Shown: positions 49,258 through 58,558, counted from the first letter of the stretch. The stretch: 64,000 nt of DNA from Aminobacter carboxidus (GCF_014863355.1 NZ_JACZEP010000021.1:1-64000), one strand, 5' to 3'. Notes: generated by a model not told the origin, from the sequence alone. Numbers and translations: made by a program.

Positions 49258-52116
49258 ATGCAATTTTGCGCAGGCGGGCGCGTACCGGGCACCAAATCAA
49301 TCAATAAAAACCAGCTTTTTTCGAGCATCTGCATTACCGCCTTGGCTATGGGCATCTCGCTTCCAACAGCACGGGCGGCGAACTTCGTGGTCTCGAACCA
49401 AACGGAGCTCTATCAGGCGATCGCTGACGCCCAGGCACATGGCGATGTGACGTCGACCATCACCCTGACGTCCAGTTTCCAGATCACCAGCCCCCCTCCC
49501 GTGATCGCCGAAAAGGCGCTCATCATCGAGACGGGCGCCAACACGCTCTCTTACAGTGCAGCTGCCCGTTTCGACATAGCGAGTGGCGCGAGCCTGACGC
49601 TCTCAGGCCAGATCCAGGGTACTGGCAGCCTGAACACGGGGTTGCTTTCGAAGGTCGGCGGGGGCGAACTCATCATCAACCAGGCCACTGGTTCCGGCAT
49701 TACGACAATCAGCATCAACGATGGACACACGCTCGTCTCTGGCGGCAGCGAGGTCACATTCGGCTCCTCCGCCGGCGCAACCGTGTCGCAATTGGATATC
49801 GCCGGCGGGGTCGGCCAAGTGGCGAGCCTGACGGTATCGGGTCAGGGCACCCGGCTGGTCGCGACGGGAACCGACCCGAATGACTTGAGCGGCGGCGCCG
49901 GAAGCCAATCGACCCTGACCATTGAGGATGGAGCCGTCTACACCACGACGCGGGCCATAAGAGTTCACACGACAAGTTCGCAGGGTACCGCCACCGTCAA
50001 CGTGCAAGGTGAAGGTTCGACGCTGGAAGCCGCGTCCTTCATCTCGACCAACGGCACAAGTTACATCAATGTCCTCGACGGCGGCTTGGTCGACATCAGC
50101 GGCGCCACCTCCTTCGGCGGCGCCGGAAATGCCAGCTGGTACACAGCACAAGTGATGGCGCAGGTGTCCGGCGAGGGCTCCAGATGGGACTCTGGCGTCA
50201 TAGCCATGTACCGCGGCTCGCTTTCGATCCTGGGCGGCGGCGTCATGACCGGGACGACCGTGAACATCGCGACCGTTCCGGGCAACGTGGTGCCCAACTT
50301 CAACGTTGTCGTTTCCGGCGAAGGGTCTGAACTCAGCGGAACCGCTATCAACCTGGGAACCACCGGTACCGGCGTCATGACCATTGCCGACGAGGGCAGG
50401 GTGGTCGTGAATGGAGGTGGCTCGGCGCTGGTGATGGGCGGCCTCGATCCGGACAGCAACGCCACGCTGAACATCGGCGGAGCGGTTGGCACGGCCGCAA
50501 CTGCCGCCGGAACGCTTGTGGCGTCGTCGGTCACGCTCGCCGCGAGCGCCGAGATCAATTTCAACCATACCGAAACCGGCTATGTCTTCGACATCCCGGT
50601 CAACGGCAGCGGCGCCATCAACCAGACCGCCGGGCGCACCATTTTCAACGCCAATCAAACGGGGTTCACCGGCCTTGCCAGCGTTTATGGCGGCACGCTC
50701 GAGGCGAACGGCATCCTCGGCGGCATCATGGACGTCCAAGGAGGCACTCTTGCCGGCATTGGCTCGGTCGGCGACACCCGGAATTTCGCCGGCGGGACGA
50801 TCGCTCCCGGGATCAACGGCATCGGCACGCTGACCATCGACGGCAACTACACGGGAAATGGCGGCATCCTTCAGATCGAGGCCGTCCTCGGCAACGACTC
50901 ATCGCCGACCGATCTTCTCGCCATCACCGGAGACTCGATCCTTGGGACCGGCGCGACCCGAATCTTCGTGACCAATCTCGGCGGATCTGGGGCTGAAACG
51001 ACGGGCGACGGCATCAAGATCGTCGATGCGGCGGGCGTATCCGCCGCCGACGCCTTCGTGCTCGGCGCTCCAGCGATCGGCGGGGCCCATCTCTACGGCC
51101 TCTTCCAGAACGGTATCGCCGATCCCACAGACGGCGACTGGTACCTGCGCATGACCGATACCCTCGCGCCGAACGTGCCCGTCTACGAGAACTATCCGAT
51201 CGTCTTGCTCGGCCTGACCGAACTGCCAACGCTGCAACAGCGTGTCGGCGACCGCTACTGGCCTGGGGCAAGCGAAGTGGCTGATACCGCCAGGGGGGAC
51301 ACCGGTCCACGCAATTTCTGGACGCGGATCGAAGGTGCGCACGGCCATGTCGAAGGGGATTCGACGGCGGCCGCCTCCTATGACAGCAACCGTTATCTGG
51401 TGCAGGCAGGCATAGACGGCCTGCTCGCCGAAAACAGCGCAGGCATGCTGATTGGCGGCATCAACGCGCAATTTGGCCGGGTCAACGCCGACATCCGCTC
51501 CAGCCTCGGCAACGGCACCAATTCGACCGACTCCTATGGCGGCGGCGCGACGCTGACCTGGTATGGCAGCAATGGCGTCTATGTCGACGGCCAGGCCTCG
51601 GTTAGTCGCCTGTCGAGCAAACTTGCCGCCGAGACTGTCGGCAAGCTCGTCGACGACAACAAAGGCCTTGGCTATGCCTTCAGCATCGAAGCCGGCCGCA
51701 AGGTCGCCGTAAGCGGCAACTGGTCGGTGACCCCGCAGGCACAGCTTGCCTACGCCTCCGTCGACATTGACGCGTTCGCCGATCCGTTCGGCGCCAAGGT
51801 GTCGCTGGTGAGTGGCGACAGCCTGAAAGGACGGATTGGCGTTGCCTTGAACTATGACGCAGGCAGCAGCGTGAGCGGCAGCCATGTCTACGGCATCGCC
51901 AATCTCACCTACGAATTCCTGGATGGGACGGCCGTCGACGTGGCGGGTACCAAGGTCGCGTTCGAACCCGATTCCTTCGGCGCGGAACTCGGCATTGGCG
52001 GCACCTACCGCTGGGCTGGAGGCAAATACGCCCTGTACGGCGAAGCGCTGGCCTCCACCAGCTTCGAGGGCAGCTACGGCTTCAAGGGTACCGTCGGGTT
52101 CAGCACCGCGTTCTAG
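49258..52116 (+). CDS. Autotransporter outer-membrane beta-barrel protein
   Basis: This is a protein of about 952 residues. It has an extended signal peptide (NQLFSSICITALAMGISLPTARA), a beta-helical passenger rich in Gly/Ser/Thr/Asn with repeated G-x-G-S and VSGEGS units, and the junction motif GGTLAGIGSVGDTRNFAGGTIAPGINGIGTL-type repeat (autotransporter-associated). The C-terminal barrel has NFWTRIEGAHGHVEGD and ends in FSTAF. It should display a passenger or adhesin at the cell surface. ATG 49240 would add six residues. The stop codon TAG is provided by the dispersed repeat. Confidence 0.93.
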   Translation: MQFCAGGRVPGTKSINKNQLFSSICITALAMGISLPTARAANFVVSNQTELYQAIADAQAHGDVTSTITLTSSFQITSPPPVIAEKALIIETGANTLSYSAAARFDIASGASLTLSGQIQGTGSLNTGLLSKVGGGELIINQATGSGITTISINDGHTLVSGGSEVTFGSSAGATVSQLDIAGGVGQVASLTVSGQGTRLVATGTDPNDLSGGAGSQSTLTIEDGAVYTTTRAIRVHTTSSQGTATVNVQGEGSTLEAASFISTNGTSYINVLDGGLVDISGATSFGGAGNASWYTAQVMAQVSGEGSRWDSGVIAMYRGSLSILGGGVMTGTTVNIATVPGNVVPNFNVVVSGEGSELSGTAINLGTTGTGVMTIADEGRVVVNGGGSALVMGGLDPDSNATLNIGGAVGTAATAAGTLVASSVTLAASAEINFNHTETGYVFDIPVNGSGAINQTAGRTIFNANQTGFTGLASVYGGTLEANGILGGIMDVQGGTLAGIGSVGDTRNFAGGTIAPGINGIGTLTIDGNYTGNGGILQIEAVLGNDSSPTDLLAITGDSILGTGATRIFVTNLGGSGAETTGDGIKIVDAAGVSAADAFVLGAPAIGGAHLYGLFQNGIADPTDGDWYLRMTDTLAPNVPVYENYPIVLLGLTELPTLQQRVGDRYWPGASEVADTARGDTGPRNFWTRIEGAHGHVEGDSTAAASYDSNRYLVQAGIDGLLAENSAGMLIGGINAQFGRVNADIRSSLGNGTNSTDSYGGGATLTWYGSNGVYVDGQASVSRLSSKLAAETVGKLVDDNKGLGYAFSIEAGRKVAVSGNWSVTPQAQLAYASVDIDAFADPFGAKVSLVSGDSLKGRIGVALNYDAGSSVSGSHVYGIANLTYEFLDGTAVDVAGTKVAFEPDSFGAELGIGGTYRWAGGKYALYGEALASTSFEGSYGFKGTVGFSTAF

Positions 52117-52217
52117 AGCAATTCCAGGAAAAGTGCGTAGTGGTTTTCCCTAGGAATTGCGCAAAAACAAGGGGATAGAGCGATTCCGCGATTCGAGGAA
52201 AAGCGGAAATGCTCTAG
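52113..52217. repeat. Dispersed palindrome-ended repeat, copy 2
   Basis: This is a 105-base copy of the element at 28149-28254, with the same CTAGAGCAATTCC start and GGAAATGCTCTAG end. Its first bases overlap the last codon of the autotransporter and supply its TAG stop. Confidence 0.9.
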
Positions 52218-52280
52218 ATTCCAAGGAAACGCGTTGGCCCGCCGCTGACCACGACGGGCACCTTTTGGATTGGCTGAGGA

Positions 52281-52341
52281 AGGGCCCGACATCCGGCCGG
52301 TGAAGCGTTCCAGCTTATGAGGCGATGGCCCTGGCGGCCGG
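52281..52341. repeat. Dispersed repeat D (partner 48863-48922)
   Basis: GGGCCCGACATCCGGCCGGT, GAAGCGTTCCAGCTTATGAG and GATGGCCCTGGCGGCCGG match repeat C. The copies flank the autotransporter gene in direct orientation. Confidence 0.85.
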
Positions 52342-52455
52342 AGCGCTTGGGGCCGGAACGCCTGGGCAGGCCACGCCAGGCTGGTACCCTGCCCCACCGT
52401 GCTGAAACGGAACCTTACGCCACACCGCATGTTGTCTCAGGTAAGGAGACAAACC

Positions 52456-52800
52456 ATGCCGCACGAACAGGAAATAACGCCCCGCAAGCCGGCGCGAAAC
52501 TATCGCGATCCCAATGACAGCGTCAGCAAAAAGGATGACAGCGTCAGCCAAAAAGCCGCTGAGAACAGCAAACCCGCCGACAAATACGGCAACACCGAGC
52601 CTGTCGACGAGACCAACGAAAAGACCCGTCACGCCGACGGCCAAAACCCGCCAAATACTGACCGGCCTAACCCCGATCGGCCGAGCCCCGATCGGCCTGA
52701 CCCCGACCGGCCTAACCCCGACCGGCCTAACATTGAAAAGCCAGGTGGCAGCGAACAACCGGGATACCGCATGAAGCGAGCGCGCTTCTGGCAATCATGA
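52456..52800 (+). CDS. Small disordered protein with DRPNP tandem repeats
   Basis: This 114-residue, highly charged protein begins MPHEQEITPRKPARNYRDPN behind an excellent AAGGAG site. It contains SVSKKDDSVSQK and then five pentapeptide units of the type D-R-P-N-P encoded by 15-base repeats. It has no cysteine, no signal peptide and no hydrophobic core, so it is probably intrinsically disordered and cytoplasmic. The family is not recognised. Confidence 0.7.
   Translation: MPHEQEITPRKPARNYRDPNDSVSKKDDSVSQKAAENSKPADKYGNTEPVDETNEKTRHADGQNPPNTDRPNPDRPSPDRPDPDRPNPDRPNIEKPGGSEQPGYRMKRARFWQS
52660..52734. repeat. 15-base tandem repeat, five units
   Basis: GACCGGCCTAACCCC and close variants repeat five times exactly in frame inside the disordered-protein gene, encoding DRPNP, DRPSP, DRPDP, DRPNP and DRPNI. 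Unit number may vary between strains. Confidence 0.9.
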
Positions 52801-52842
52801 CGACGTGAACCGCGCCTTCGACCTGCATCGACCACAAACGCG

Positions 52843-52945
52843 AAAAGGGCTGCCGAAGCAGCCCCCAGCCGGCGGCACATTGTCGACGCACTGCGCCATG
52901 TTGGTTTGTGGATGCCAGATCAGGTTACCCCAACGCAATCCCGTT
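52843..52945. repeat. Dispersed repeat B (partner 48427-48514)
   Basis: It shares AAAAGGGC-GCCGAAGCAGCC and TCAGGTTACCCCAACGCAAT with copy A. The extra bases CAGCCGGCGGCACA keep the minus-strand frame, which reads RWGNLIWHPQTNMAQCVD and GGCFGSPF. Confidence 0.85.
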
Positions 52946-52948
52946 TCC

Positions 52949-53024
52949 TGGCCCGTTTTCTGGCCCGTTCGCTTGGCCCGCTTGCTTGGCCCGTTTGCTT
53001 GGCCCGTTCCGCTGGCCCGTTCGC
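52949..53024. repeat. 12-13-base tandem repeat, six units
   Basis: TGGCCCGTTTTC, TGGCCCGTTCGCT, TGGCCCGCTTGCT, TGGCCCGTTTGCT, TGGCCCGTTCCGC and TGGCCCGTTCGC lie head to tail directly after repeat B. Mixed unit length argues against coding use. Confidence 0.88.
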
Positions 53025-53097
53025 AAGCCCCTAAACCAACGGGCCTGTGAACCGGAGACTGCGGCGCGATGCGCGGCGGCCCGTGGTGCGCGGTCAG

Positions 53098-53511
53098 CTA
53101 TTCACATTCGTCGCAGTCGGCCACGCCGCGCGCCATCGGGCTCAGTCCTGTAACCCCGTCCCTGGCCAGGAACCGCTTGACGAAATTGATGGTCGCCGGC
53201 GACACTTTCACCGCTTCGCTTGCGACTGGCGTCGCGGCCATCGTGCCGGCCCAGCCATGGCCGGAGCGACGAAGCCCGTCAAACAACTGATCCCCCGACG
53301 TCAGCCCTTCAGCCTGGGAAAGTGCGGCGGCGGCGGAAGCCAGCACGCGCACCTGAATGCCTTGTTGCCTGCAGGCCTCGACAAACTCGTCCGCCCGGCC
53401 ACTTTCCACGATCGCCTGGTAGGCATCGGCAAGCCGCCGCATCGGCACCGTCAGGTGCTTGCGTCCTCTTGCCAGAACCAGATCGTCGTCATGTCTGAAA
53501 CGTTGAACCAT
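53098..53511 (-). CDS. Hypothetical protein
   Basis: This 137-residue, mostly helical cytoplasmic protein (VPMRRLADAYQAIVESGRAD; GIQVRVLASAAAALSQAEGL) has a terminal DCDECE. A GAGAGGGG site precedes the ATG, and it follows the lipoprotein gene by 17 bases, so the two are probably co-transcribed. No family is recognised. Confidence 0.65.
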   Translation of the reverse strand: MVQRFRHDDDLVLARGRKHLTVPMRRLADAYQAIVESGRADEFVEACRQQGIQVRVLASAAAALSQAEGLTSGDQLFDGLRRSGHGWAGTMAATPVASEAVKVSPATINFVKRFLARDGVTGLSPMARGVADCDECE

Positions 53512-53528
53512 GCCCCTCTCCCCAGCAG

Positions 53529-54452
53529 CTATTCGATCAACCTGTCGATGGCCGAAGCCTTCCGCTCTTCGCGGGATTCACGCTTTGCATCGGCGATCGC
53601 ACTCAGCGAACGCTGGACGGCAATCAGATTGCCTCGCGCCCGCTGGTCGTTGGGGTCAAATGGCAAGGTCAGGCCGACAACGACCTTGTGCTTGTCGATG
53701 CGTTCGCCCGACAAGGTGATGTCGGCGCCCTTGATCCGCAGCGCCTGGCTGATCGGCTCCAGCTCGACCTTGGGTGAAACCGACCCGGACACGGTGGTGG
53801 TGAACTCGATCGTATCGACGAGCGTCGGTATGTCGGGCGCCGTGTCGGGCCCGACCAGGTTTGCCGACTGGTTCAGGCTGATGAATGTCGCCAGCGTCTC
53901 GCGCAGGCCGATCGAGCCCGATATGGGATATTGCCAGTTGGTCCCCTTGCGCACCTCGCTGCAGAACCGCTCCGGCATCTGCGTTGCCAGAAACAGGAAA
54001 GTGTCGGCGCTGCGAAACGTGCGGGTATTCTGCCGCTCGAGATTGTTGTCGGCCCTGAAGCCGATGGTAAGCGGACCTGTCGAGAAGCCGCGGCCCAGGC
54101 CGATGCCGCCGCCGACCTTGTTCTTTTCGGTGATGTCGAAGGTGAAGTCGTAGCCGATCGCGCCCTGGTCATAGCGTTCAAAGACCCTTCGCGTCGCCTC
54201 GTCCAGCTTTCTGAAATCCATTCCGACAAAGTCGGCCGGGTTCTTCTTCAAATGCTCCGACAATATCGGCTGATATTCGGCAAGCGAACTTGTCGCAAAT
54301 GCCCTGATGGCATCGCGCGCTTCACACCTGATCTGCTGAACAATGGCATAGCTGGTCAGGCCGGTTACATCGCTCGGAACAGGTTTTGTCGCACAGCCAG
54401 TCAATACGACGCACAACAAACCTGCCCCGCACATCAAAGACGTGCGATACAC
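53529..54452 (-). CDS. Putative lipoprotein
   Basis: This 307-residue protein starts at GTG behind GGGGG. It has a lipoprotein signal peptide ending in the lipobox LTGC at residue 20. The mature part contains KKNPADFVGMDFRKLDEATR and a beta-strand-rich middle (FTFDITEKNKVGGGIGLGRG) with SGSVSPKVELEPISQALRI, suggestive of a periplasmic or outer-membrane-associated beta-rich domain. No function is recognised. It is first in a two-gene operon with the 137-residue gene. Confidence 0.78.
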   Translation of the reverse strand: MYRTSLMCGAGLLCVVLTGCATKPVPSDVTGLTSYAIVQQIRCEARDAIRAFATSSLAEYQPILSEHLKKNPADFVGMDFRKLDEATRRVFERYDQGAIGYDFTFDITEKNKVGGGIGLGRGFSTGPLTIGFRADNNLERQNTRTFRSADTFLFLATQMPERFCSEVRKGTNWQYPISGSIGLRETLATFISLNQSANLVGPDTAPDIPTLVDTIEFTTTVSGSVSPKVELEPISQALRIKGADITLSGERIDKHKVVVGLTLPFDPNDQRARGNLIAVQRSLSAIADAKRESREERKASAIDRLIE

Positions 54453-54950
54453 TTTTATCCCCCAAATTGAATTCCCCGCGGGGATATATTCACAGAATCT
54501 TAACCATGTCCAGATGCCCGCGAATCTGTACAGTATTGAACTTATTCTTCACAACATGCGCGCACTACACCAAGCAGCCCTGCAATGGCGCAGTTGATCT
54601 CTCCGCCCGGGCAGAGCTTCGGACGCGGCACCACAGGCCCGGCAAATGCGTCGGCATCGCGAAGGCTGACCCGGCACCGTGCGCCGGCGCAGGTGCAGGT
54701 GCAGGTGAAACATGACAGCTGGCAGCTTCGCGCCTGATTGCGGACGCTTGCGGTCGCGGGAAGCTAGACAGCAGCCGTTCGTGATCTAGACTGCTCAAGC
54801 GGAAGTGAAGGCCTGTGGACGGTGTCTTCCGCCAGTACCTTTGATTTCGACGGCCTGCCGGCACTGTGACACCGTCGCCAGAATGGACCGGCGTCGGCGC
54901 GAAGGTCTTTAGAGAGCTTCGCGTCTTTTGGACGGTGAAGAGATATCCTC
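54453..54950. other. Gene-free intergenic region
   Basis: No supported gene, RNA or mobile element is seen. It contains a triple GCAGGT run near 54690 and should hold the divergent promoters of the lipoprotein and GlxA-type regulator genes. Frames in this region have no domain features. Confidence 0.5.
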
Positions 54951-55949
54951 ATGCGGATCGCCATCTTCGTGCCTGCAGACGTGCATTCTCTGGAACTTGC
55001 CGGGCTCATGGACGTGTTCGCCGAGGCGAACGCCCGTGCGGGCAAGACTGTCTATGATGTTGCCGTCGTCGCGGAAGATGATCGCACGATCCGCTGTGCG
55101 TCAGGCCTGAGAGTGTTGCCCGACAGCGCCTTCGATACGTACCCGAATGCCCCCGACACATTGCTGGTAGCCGGCAGCGTCGGCGTTCCTCACCGCCCGG
55201 GCAGGCAAGTTGTCGACTGGTTGGCAAACACGGCCCCCCATACGCGACGCTACGGCTCCGTGTGCACAGGGGCATTCGTACTTGGCGAAGCTGGCCTGCT
55301 CACAGGCCGGCGTGTTGCCACGCACTGGCAGTTTGCGTCTTTGCTTGCCGAGCGCTTCCCCGAGGCGCGGGTGGAAGGCGACCGGGTTTTTGTCCGTGAT
55401 GGCGCGATGATCACGTCGGCCGGGTCCAGCGCGGCGATCGATCTCGGCCTTTCCCTCGTCGAGGAGGACCTCGGCCGGGAAGTGGCACTCTTCGTCGCCC
55501 GCCGGCTGGTTGTGTTTCTGAAGCGACCAGGTGATCAGTCGCAATTCAGCGTGCACCTGGCGGCACAGGCGATCGACCGCAGCCGGCTCTATAACGTCCA
55601 GCAGTATGTCCTGAACCATCCTGCCGCGGACCTCTCGGTCACCACCTTGGCAAGGATAGCCGCGATGAGCGCGCGCAACTTCACGCGCGTTTTCTCGCAG
55701 GAGGTCGGGTTATCGCCATCCCTCTATGTCGAGCTGACGCGCCTGGACGTTGCACGCTTCCTCCTGGAAGGAAGCCGGCTTTCGATCGCATCGATTGCCG
55801 AGAAAAGTGGTTTTGGGTCGGCGGGCGCCATGCGCCGTGCGTTCCTTGCGCATGTCGGCGTGACGCCGTCCGACTACCGCGATCGCTTCCGGACCTCCGG
55901 GAATGGAGCAAGGGGCAGTTTGTCCGAAAACGGCTCACGCTTGTCCTGA
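54951..55949 (+). CDS. GlxA-type AraC family transcriptional regulator
   Basis: This 332-residue protein has an N-terminal DJ-1/PfpI amidotransferase-like domain (MRIAIFVPADVHSLELAGLM, with the nucleophile-elbow cysteine in YGSVCTGAFVLGEAGLL). The C-terminal AraC double HTH has DLSVTTLARIAAMSARNFTR and SIASIAEKSGFGSAGAMRRA. GlxA-type regulators often sense small metabolites and activate adjacent catabolic genes; no such gene is adjacent here. Confidence 0.93.
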   Translation: MRIAIFVPADVHSLELAGLMDVFAEANARAGKTVYDVAVVAEDDRTIRCASGLRVLPDSAFDTYPNAPDTLLVAGSVGVPHRPGRQVVDWLANTAPHTRRYGSVCTGAFVLGEAGLLTGRRVATHWQFASLLAERFPEARVEGDRVFVRDGAMITSAGSSAAIDLGLSLVEEDLGREVALFVARRLVVFLKRPGDQSQFSVHLAAQAIDRSRLYNVQQYVLNHPAADLSVTTLARIAAMSARNFTRVFSQEVGLSPSLYVELTRLDVARFLLEGSRLSIASIAEKSGFGSAGAMRRAFLAHVGVTPSDYRDRFRTSGNGARGSLSENGSRLS

Positions 55950-55991
55950 AACCGCCTCGGCTGCGGGTTGCCTCCCATCAGGTCGCCGTCC

Positions 55992-57761
55992 ATGGCTTGT
56001 GTCATGGAAGACTTCACCAAACTCATGCCGTCGGACTTTGCCAAGCGGGCATCGAGCATGTCCAACGGTGGGCTTCTCAGCTCCAGCGCGGTCAGATCAA
56101 TCCTTCCCACGTTGGTCGAGGGACTGACCGACGGGATCGTGATCGCCCAGCCTTTGGGCGCCAATGCGCCTTTGCTCTACGTAAACAAGTCCTTCGAACG
56201 CCTGACGGGATACACTCGCAATGAGGTGATTGGAAAAGACTGCCGCTACCTGCAGGGCAGTCAACGTGACCAACCCGAGATTGCCCACATCCGCGCTGCG
56301 ATCCAGGCGGCGGAACCTGTGGACGCGACACTGCGCAACTATCGCAAGGACGGGTCGGCGTTCTGGAACAGTCTCAGTCTCAGACCTGCGTGGGTCGGCG
56401 ACGAGCTGCTCTACCTCGGCATCCTGCGCGACGTGTCGGCGATACGGCAGGCGCATCTCGCCCTTGATCGCGTCGCAAACCTGGACGGCACAACGGGTTG
56501 TCTGAACCGTCAATCCTTCATCCTGGCTGCCGAAGCACGCTTCGCAAAGGACGCCACGGCAACGCTTCTGGTTGTGAAGCTGGATGTGATCGGCTTTCAC
56601 GACCTCAACACCGGATACGGTTTCGAGATCGGCGATGCCATTCTTTCCGAAACCGGGCGACGGCTGCGGGAGGTCGGCGCTGCACTGGTGGCCCGGATGG
56701 GTGCGAATGAGTTCGCCCTGGCTTTCGAACTCCCTGACGAAGCGGGTGCCAGGTCCATCGTGACACTGGTGTCCGCTGCACTTGCCACGGATTTCGTGGT
56801 GGCAGGCGCCAATGTCTCACTGCGTTTCGCTATCGGCTATGCGATCGGCCATACTGGGGGCAGCGCCATTTCAGTGATCCGCAATGCCGGGACCGCCCTG
56901 TGGGCGGGCAAGTCTGACCCGCTGGGTGGTCCGCGTCAGTTTCGGAACGCGGACTACGAGGAGGCCCGCCGTCGTGTGCGAATGACACGCGAGTTGAAGG
57001 TCGCGGTCGCAAACGACGAATTCGTCTATCACTTCCAACCCCAGGTCGACCTGCTCACCGGTGAGTGGCTCGGCGCGGAAGCGCTGATCCGCTGGAACCA
57101 TCCCCTGTTCGGCAGCCAGCTCCCCGGCAGCTTCATCGAGACCGCGGAGCGATCAGGGCTGCTGCTTGATCTGACCGAACCAAGCCTGACCACCGTCGCG
57201 ACGTTTGCCCGGCGCGTCAACGCACACCGCAACAAGGCACTTCGCTTTTCGGTCAACGTGTCCGCGGCGGAATTTTTGAAGCACGACATGGCCGAAATGC
57301 TCGACCGGGTCCTGCAACGGACCGGCGCCGAGCCGGGCTGGCTGACCCTGGAGATCACGGAGAGCATGTTCCTCAATGACACGCCCGGTGTGATGGACGC
57401 ATTCGAGCGGCTGCGGCAGATCGGCGTCGGCCTCTCCGTAGACGATTTCGGCACGGGCTATTCGAATCTGCGCTCGCTTGAAACGTTTCCGGTAACCGAG
57501 ATCAAGATAGACCGCACCTTTGTCAAAGAACTCGCCACGAGCCCCTCAAAGATGGTGATTGTCCGGGCCATCGTCGATCTGGGGCGCGCCTTTGGGCTGA
57601 CGGTGGTCGCGGAGGGCGTCGAGACAGAGGTCCAGCGCGCAATGCTTTGCGAACTGGGATGTCCCGTTGGCCAAGGCTACCTGTTCGGCACCCCCACCGA
57701 CGCAGAAGGCTTCGCCGCCAGCTTGGCACGGATTGGGAGCGGGGCAACGGACGCCGCCTAA
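55992..57761 (+). CDS. LOV-GGDEF-EAL protein, predicted blue-light-regulated c-di-GMP phosphodiesterase
   Basis: This is a protein of about 589 residues. Residues about 42-152 form a LOV-type PAS domain: YVNKSFERLTGYTRNEVIGK, then D-C-R-Y-L-Q-G with the photoactive cysteine, plus NYRKDGSAFWN with two flavin-contact Asn residues. Residues about 160-320 are a degenerate GGDEF domain (MGANEF). Residues about 335-585 are an EAL domain with EALIRWNHPL, FSVNVS, LEITES, VDDFGTGYSN, EIKIDRTF and VAEGVE intact, so phosphodiesterase activity is expected. An upstream TTG at 55968 is possible. It follows glxA-like DNA closely but in its own frame. Confidence 0.88.
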   Translation: MACVMEDFTKLMPSDFAKRASSMSNGGLLSSSAVRSILPTLVEGLTDGIVIAQPLGANAPLLYVNKSFERLTGYTRNEVIGKDCRYLQGSQRDQPEIAHIRAAIQAAEPVDATLRNYRKDGSAFWNSLSLRPAWVGDELLYLGILRDVSAIRQAHLALDRVANLDGTTGCLNRQSFILAAEARFAKDATATLLVVKLDVIGFHDLNTGYGFEIGDAILSETGRRLREVGAALVARMGANEFALAFELPDEAGARSIVTLVSAALATDFVVAGANVSLRFAIGYAIGHTGGSAISVIRNAGTALWAGKSDPLGGPRQFRNADYEEARRRVRMTRELKVAVANDEFVYHFQPQVDLLTGEWLGAEALIRWNHPLFGSQLPGSFIETAERSGLLLDLTEPSLTTVATFARRVNAHRNKALRFSVNVSAAEFLKHDMAEMLDRVLQRTGAEPGWLTLEITESMFLNDTPGVMDAFERLRQIGVGLSVDDFGTGYSNLRSLETFPVTEIKIDRTFVKELATSPSKMVIVRAIVDLGRAFGLTVVAEGVETEVQRAMLCELGCPVGQGYLFGTPTDAEGFAASLARIGSGATDAA

Positions 57762-57774
57762 GGGCAGTTGAAGT

Positions 57775-57822
57775 TGACCCTGACGCGCTTCGTGCCAATG
57801 ACCCTGACGCGCTTCGGGCCAA
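57775..57822. repeat. 24-base tandem duplication after the LOV gene
   Basis: TGACCCTGACGCGCTTCGTG followed by CCAA is repeated once, head to tail, with one difference. It lies 13 bases after the LOV-GGDEF-EAL stop codon. No other gene is supported between 57762 and the cold-shock gene at 58213. Confidence 0.85.
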
Positions 57823-58212
57823 GAAGCCTTTCGGTGCTTGAAATGCAGTCATGTCTGGTCTCACGCCATCAAGGCCTCGGTGCTCGCCAAAGCCAGTTCG
57901 GCGGCGTTCTGCAGGCACTGTCGCACCGCTGCATTCCGCGCGATGTTCGTCCGGTCCGCCCTAGGTTCCAAGCTGGACCCGTGCATGTCGATTGGCACAA
58001 CCATATGTCGAAGCCGCCACCTGCCAAAACCTAGAAGTTGACAACTCGCTAGCGTTGTCCTACATGTCCCATATCGATATTTGCTTGCTGAGCTTTGGTT
58101 ACCGCGCGTTTGGCACCGCGCCCTGAACGAACCTTTTCTTTCAAAAATCGCTATCACGACCCGCAGCGCTCTCCGGCGTTGTGGTCCCACTTTTGCTATG
58201 AAAGGGTTCATC

Positions 58213-58422
58213 ATGACCACTGGCACCGTTAAATGGTTTAATTCCACCAAAGGCTTCGGCTTCATCCAGCCTGACAATGGCGGCGCGGATGCGTTCGTTC
58301 ACATCTCTGCTGTCGAGCGCGCCGGAATGCGCGAACTCGTCGAAGGCCAGAAGATCGGCTTCGAGATGGAGCGTGACAACAAGTCCGGCAAGATGTCTGC
58401 CTGCAATCTGCAGGCCGCCTAA
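58213..58422 (+). CDS. Cold-shock protein, CspA family
   Basis: This 69-residue single OB-fold protein has RNP1 (KGFGFI) and RNP2 (AFVHIS) RNA-binding motifs in [20 protein letters not shown] and [20 protein letters not shown] lies before the chosen ATG; an in-frame ATG at 58198 is less likely. It should act as an RNA chaperone. The long A/T-variable leader between about 58020 and 58212 may be the temperature-responsive 5' UTR typical of csp genes. Confidence 0.96.
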   Translation: MTTGTVKWFNSTKGFGFIQPDNGGADAFVHISAVERAGMRELVEGQKIGFEMERDNKSGKMSACNLQAA

Positions 58423-58487
58423 GCCATCCAGTATCTGTCTCTCCGTTGACCACGGATGTACTGGCACTGTGAGAGCATGATACCGAT

Positions 58488-58518
58488 CAAGGTCAGGCAG
58501 TCCGCCTGACCTTTTTTA
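58488..58518 (+). terminator. Terminator after the cold-shock gene
   Basis: AGGTCAGGC (58490-58498) pairs with GCCTGACCT (58504-58512) over a 5-base loop and is followed by T6. It is a strong intrinsic terminator. Confidence 0.9.
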
Positions 58519-58558
58519 TTGCCGCGCTGCATAGGCGGCCTCCCAAACGGAAAAACCA

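Noticed and set aside
49603-51885. Two long minus-strand frames (49603-50739 and 50899-51885) under the autotransporter
   Set aside because: They are high-GC shadow frames; the plus strand has a signal peptide, passenger repeats and the barrel with terminal Phe.
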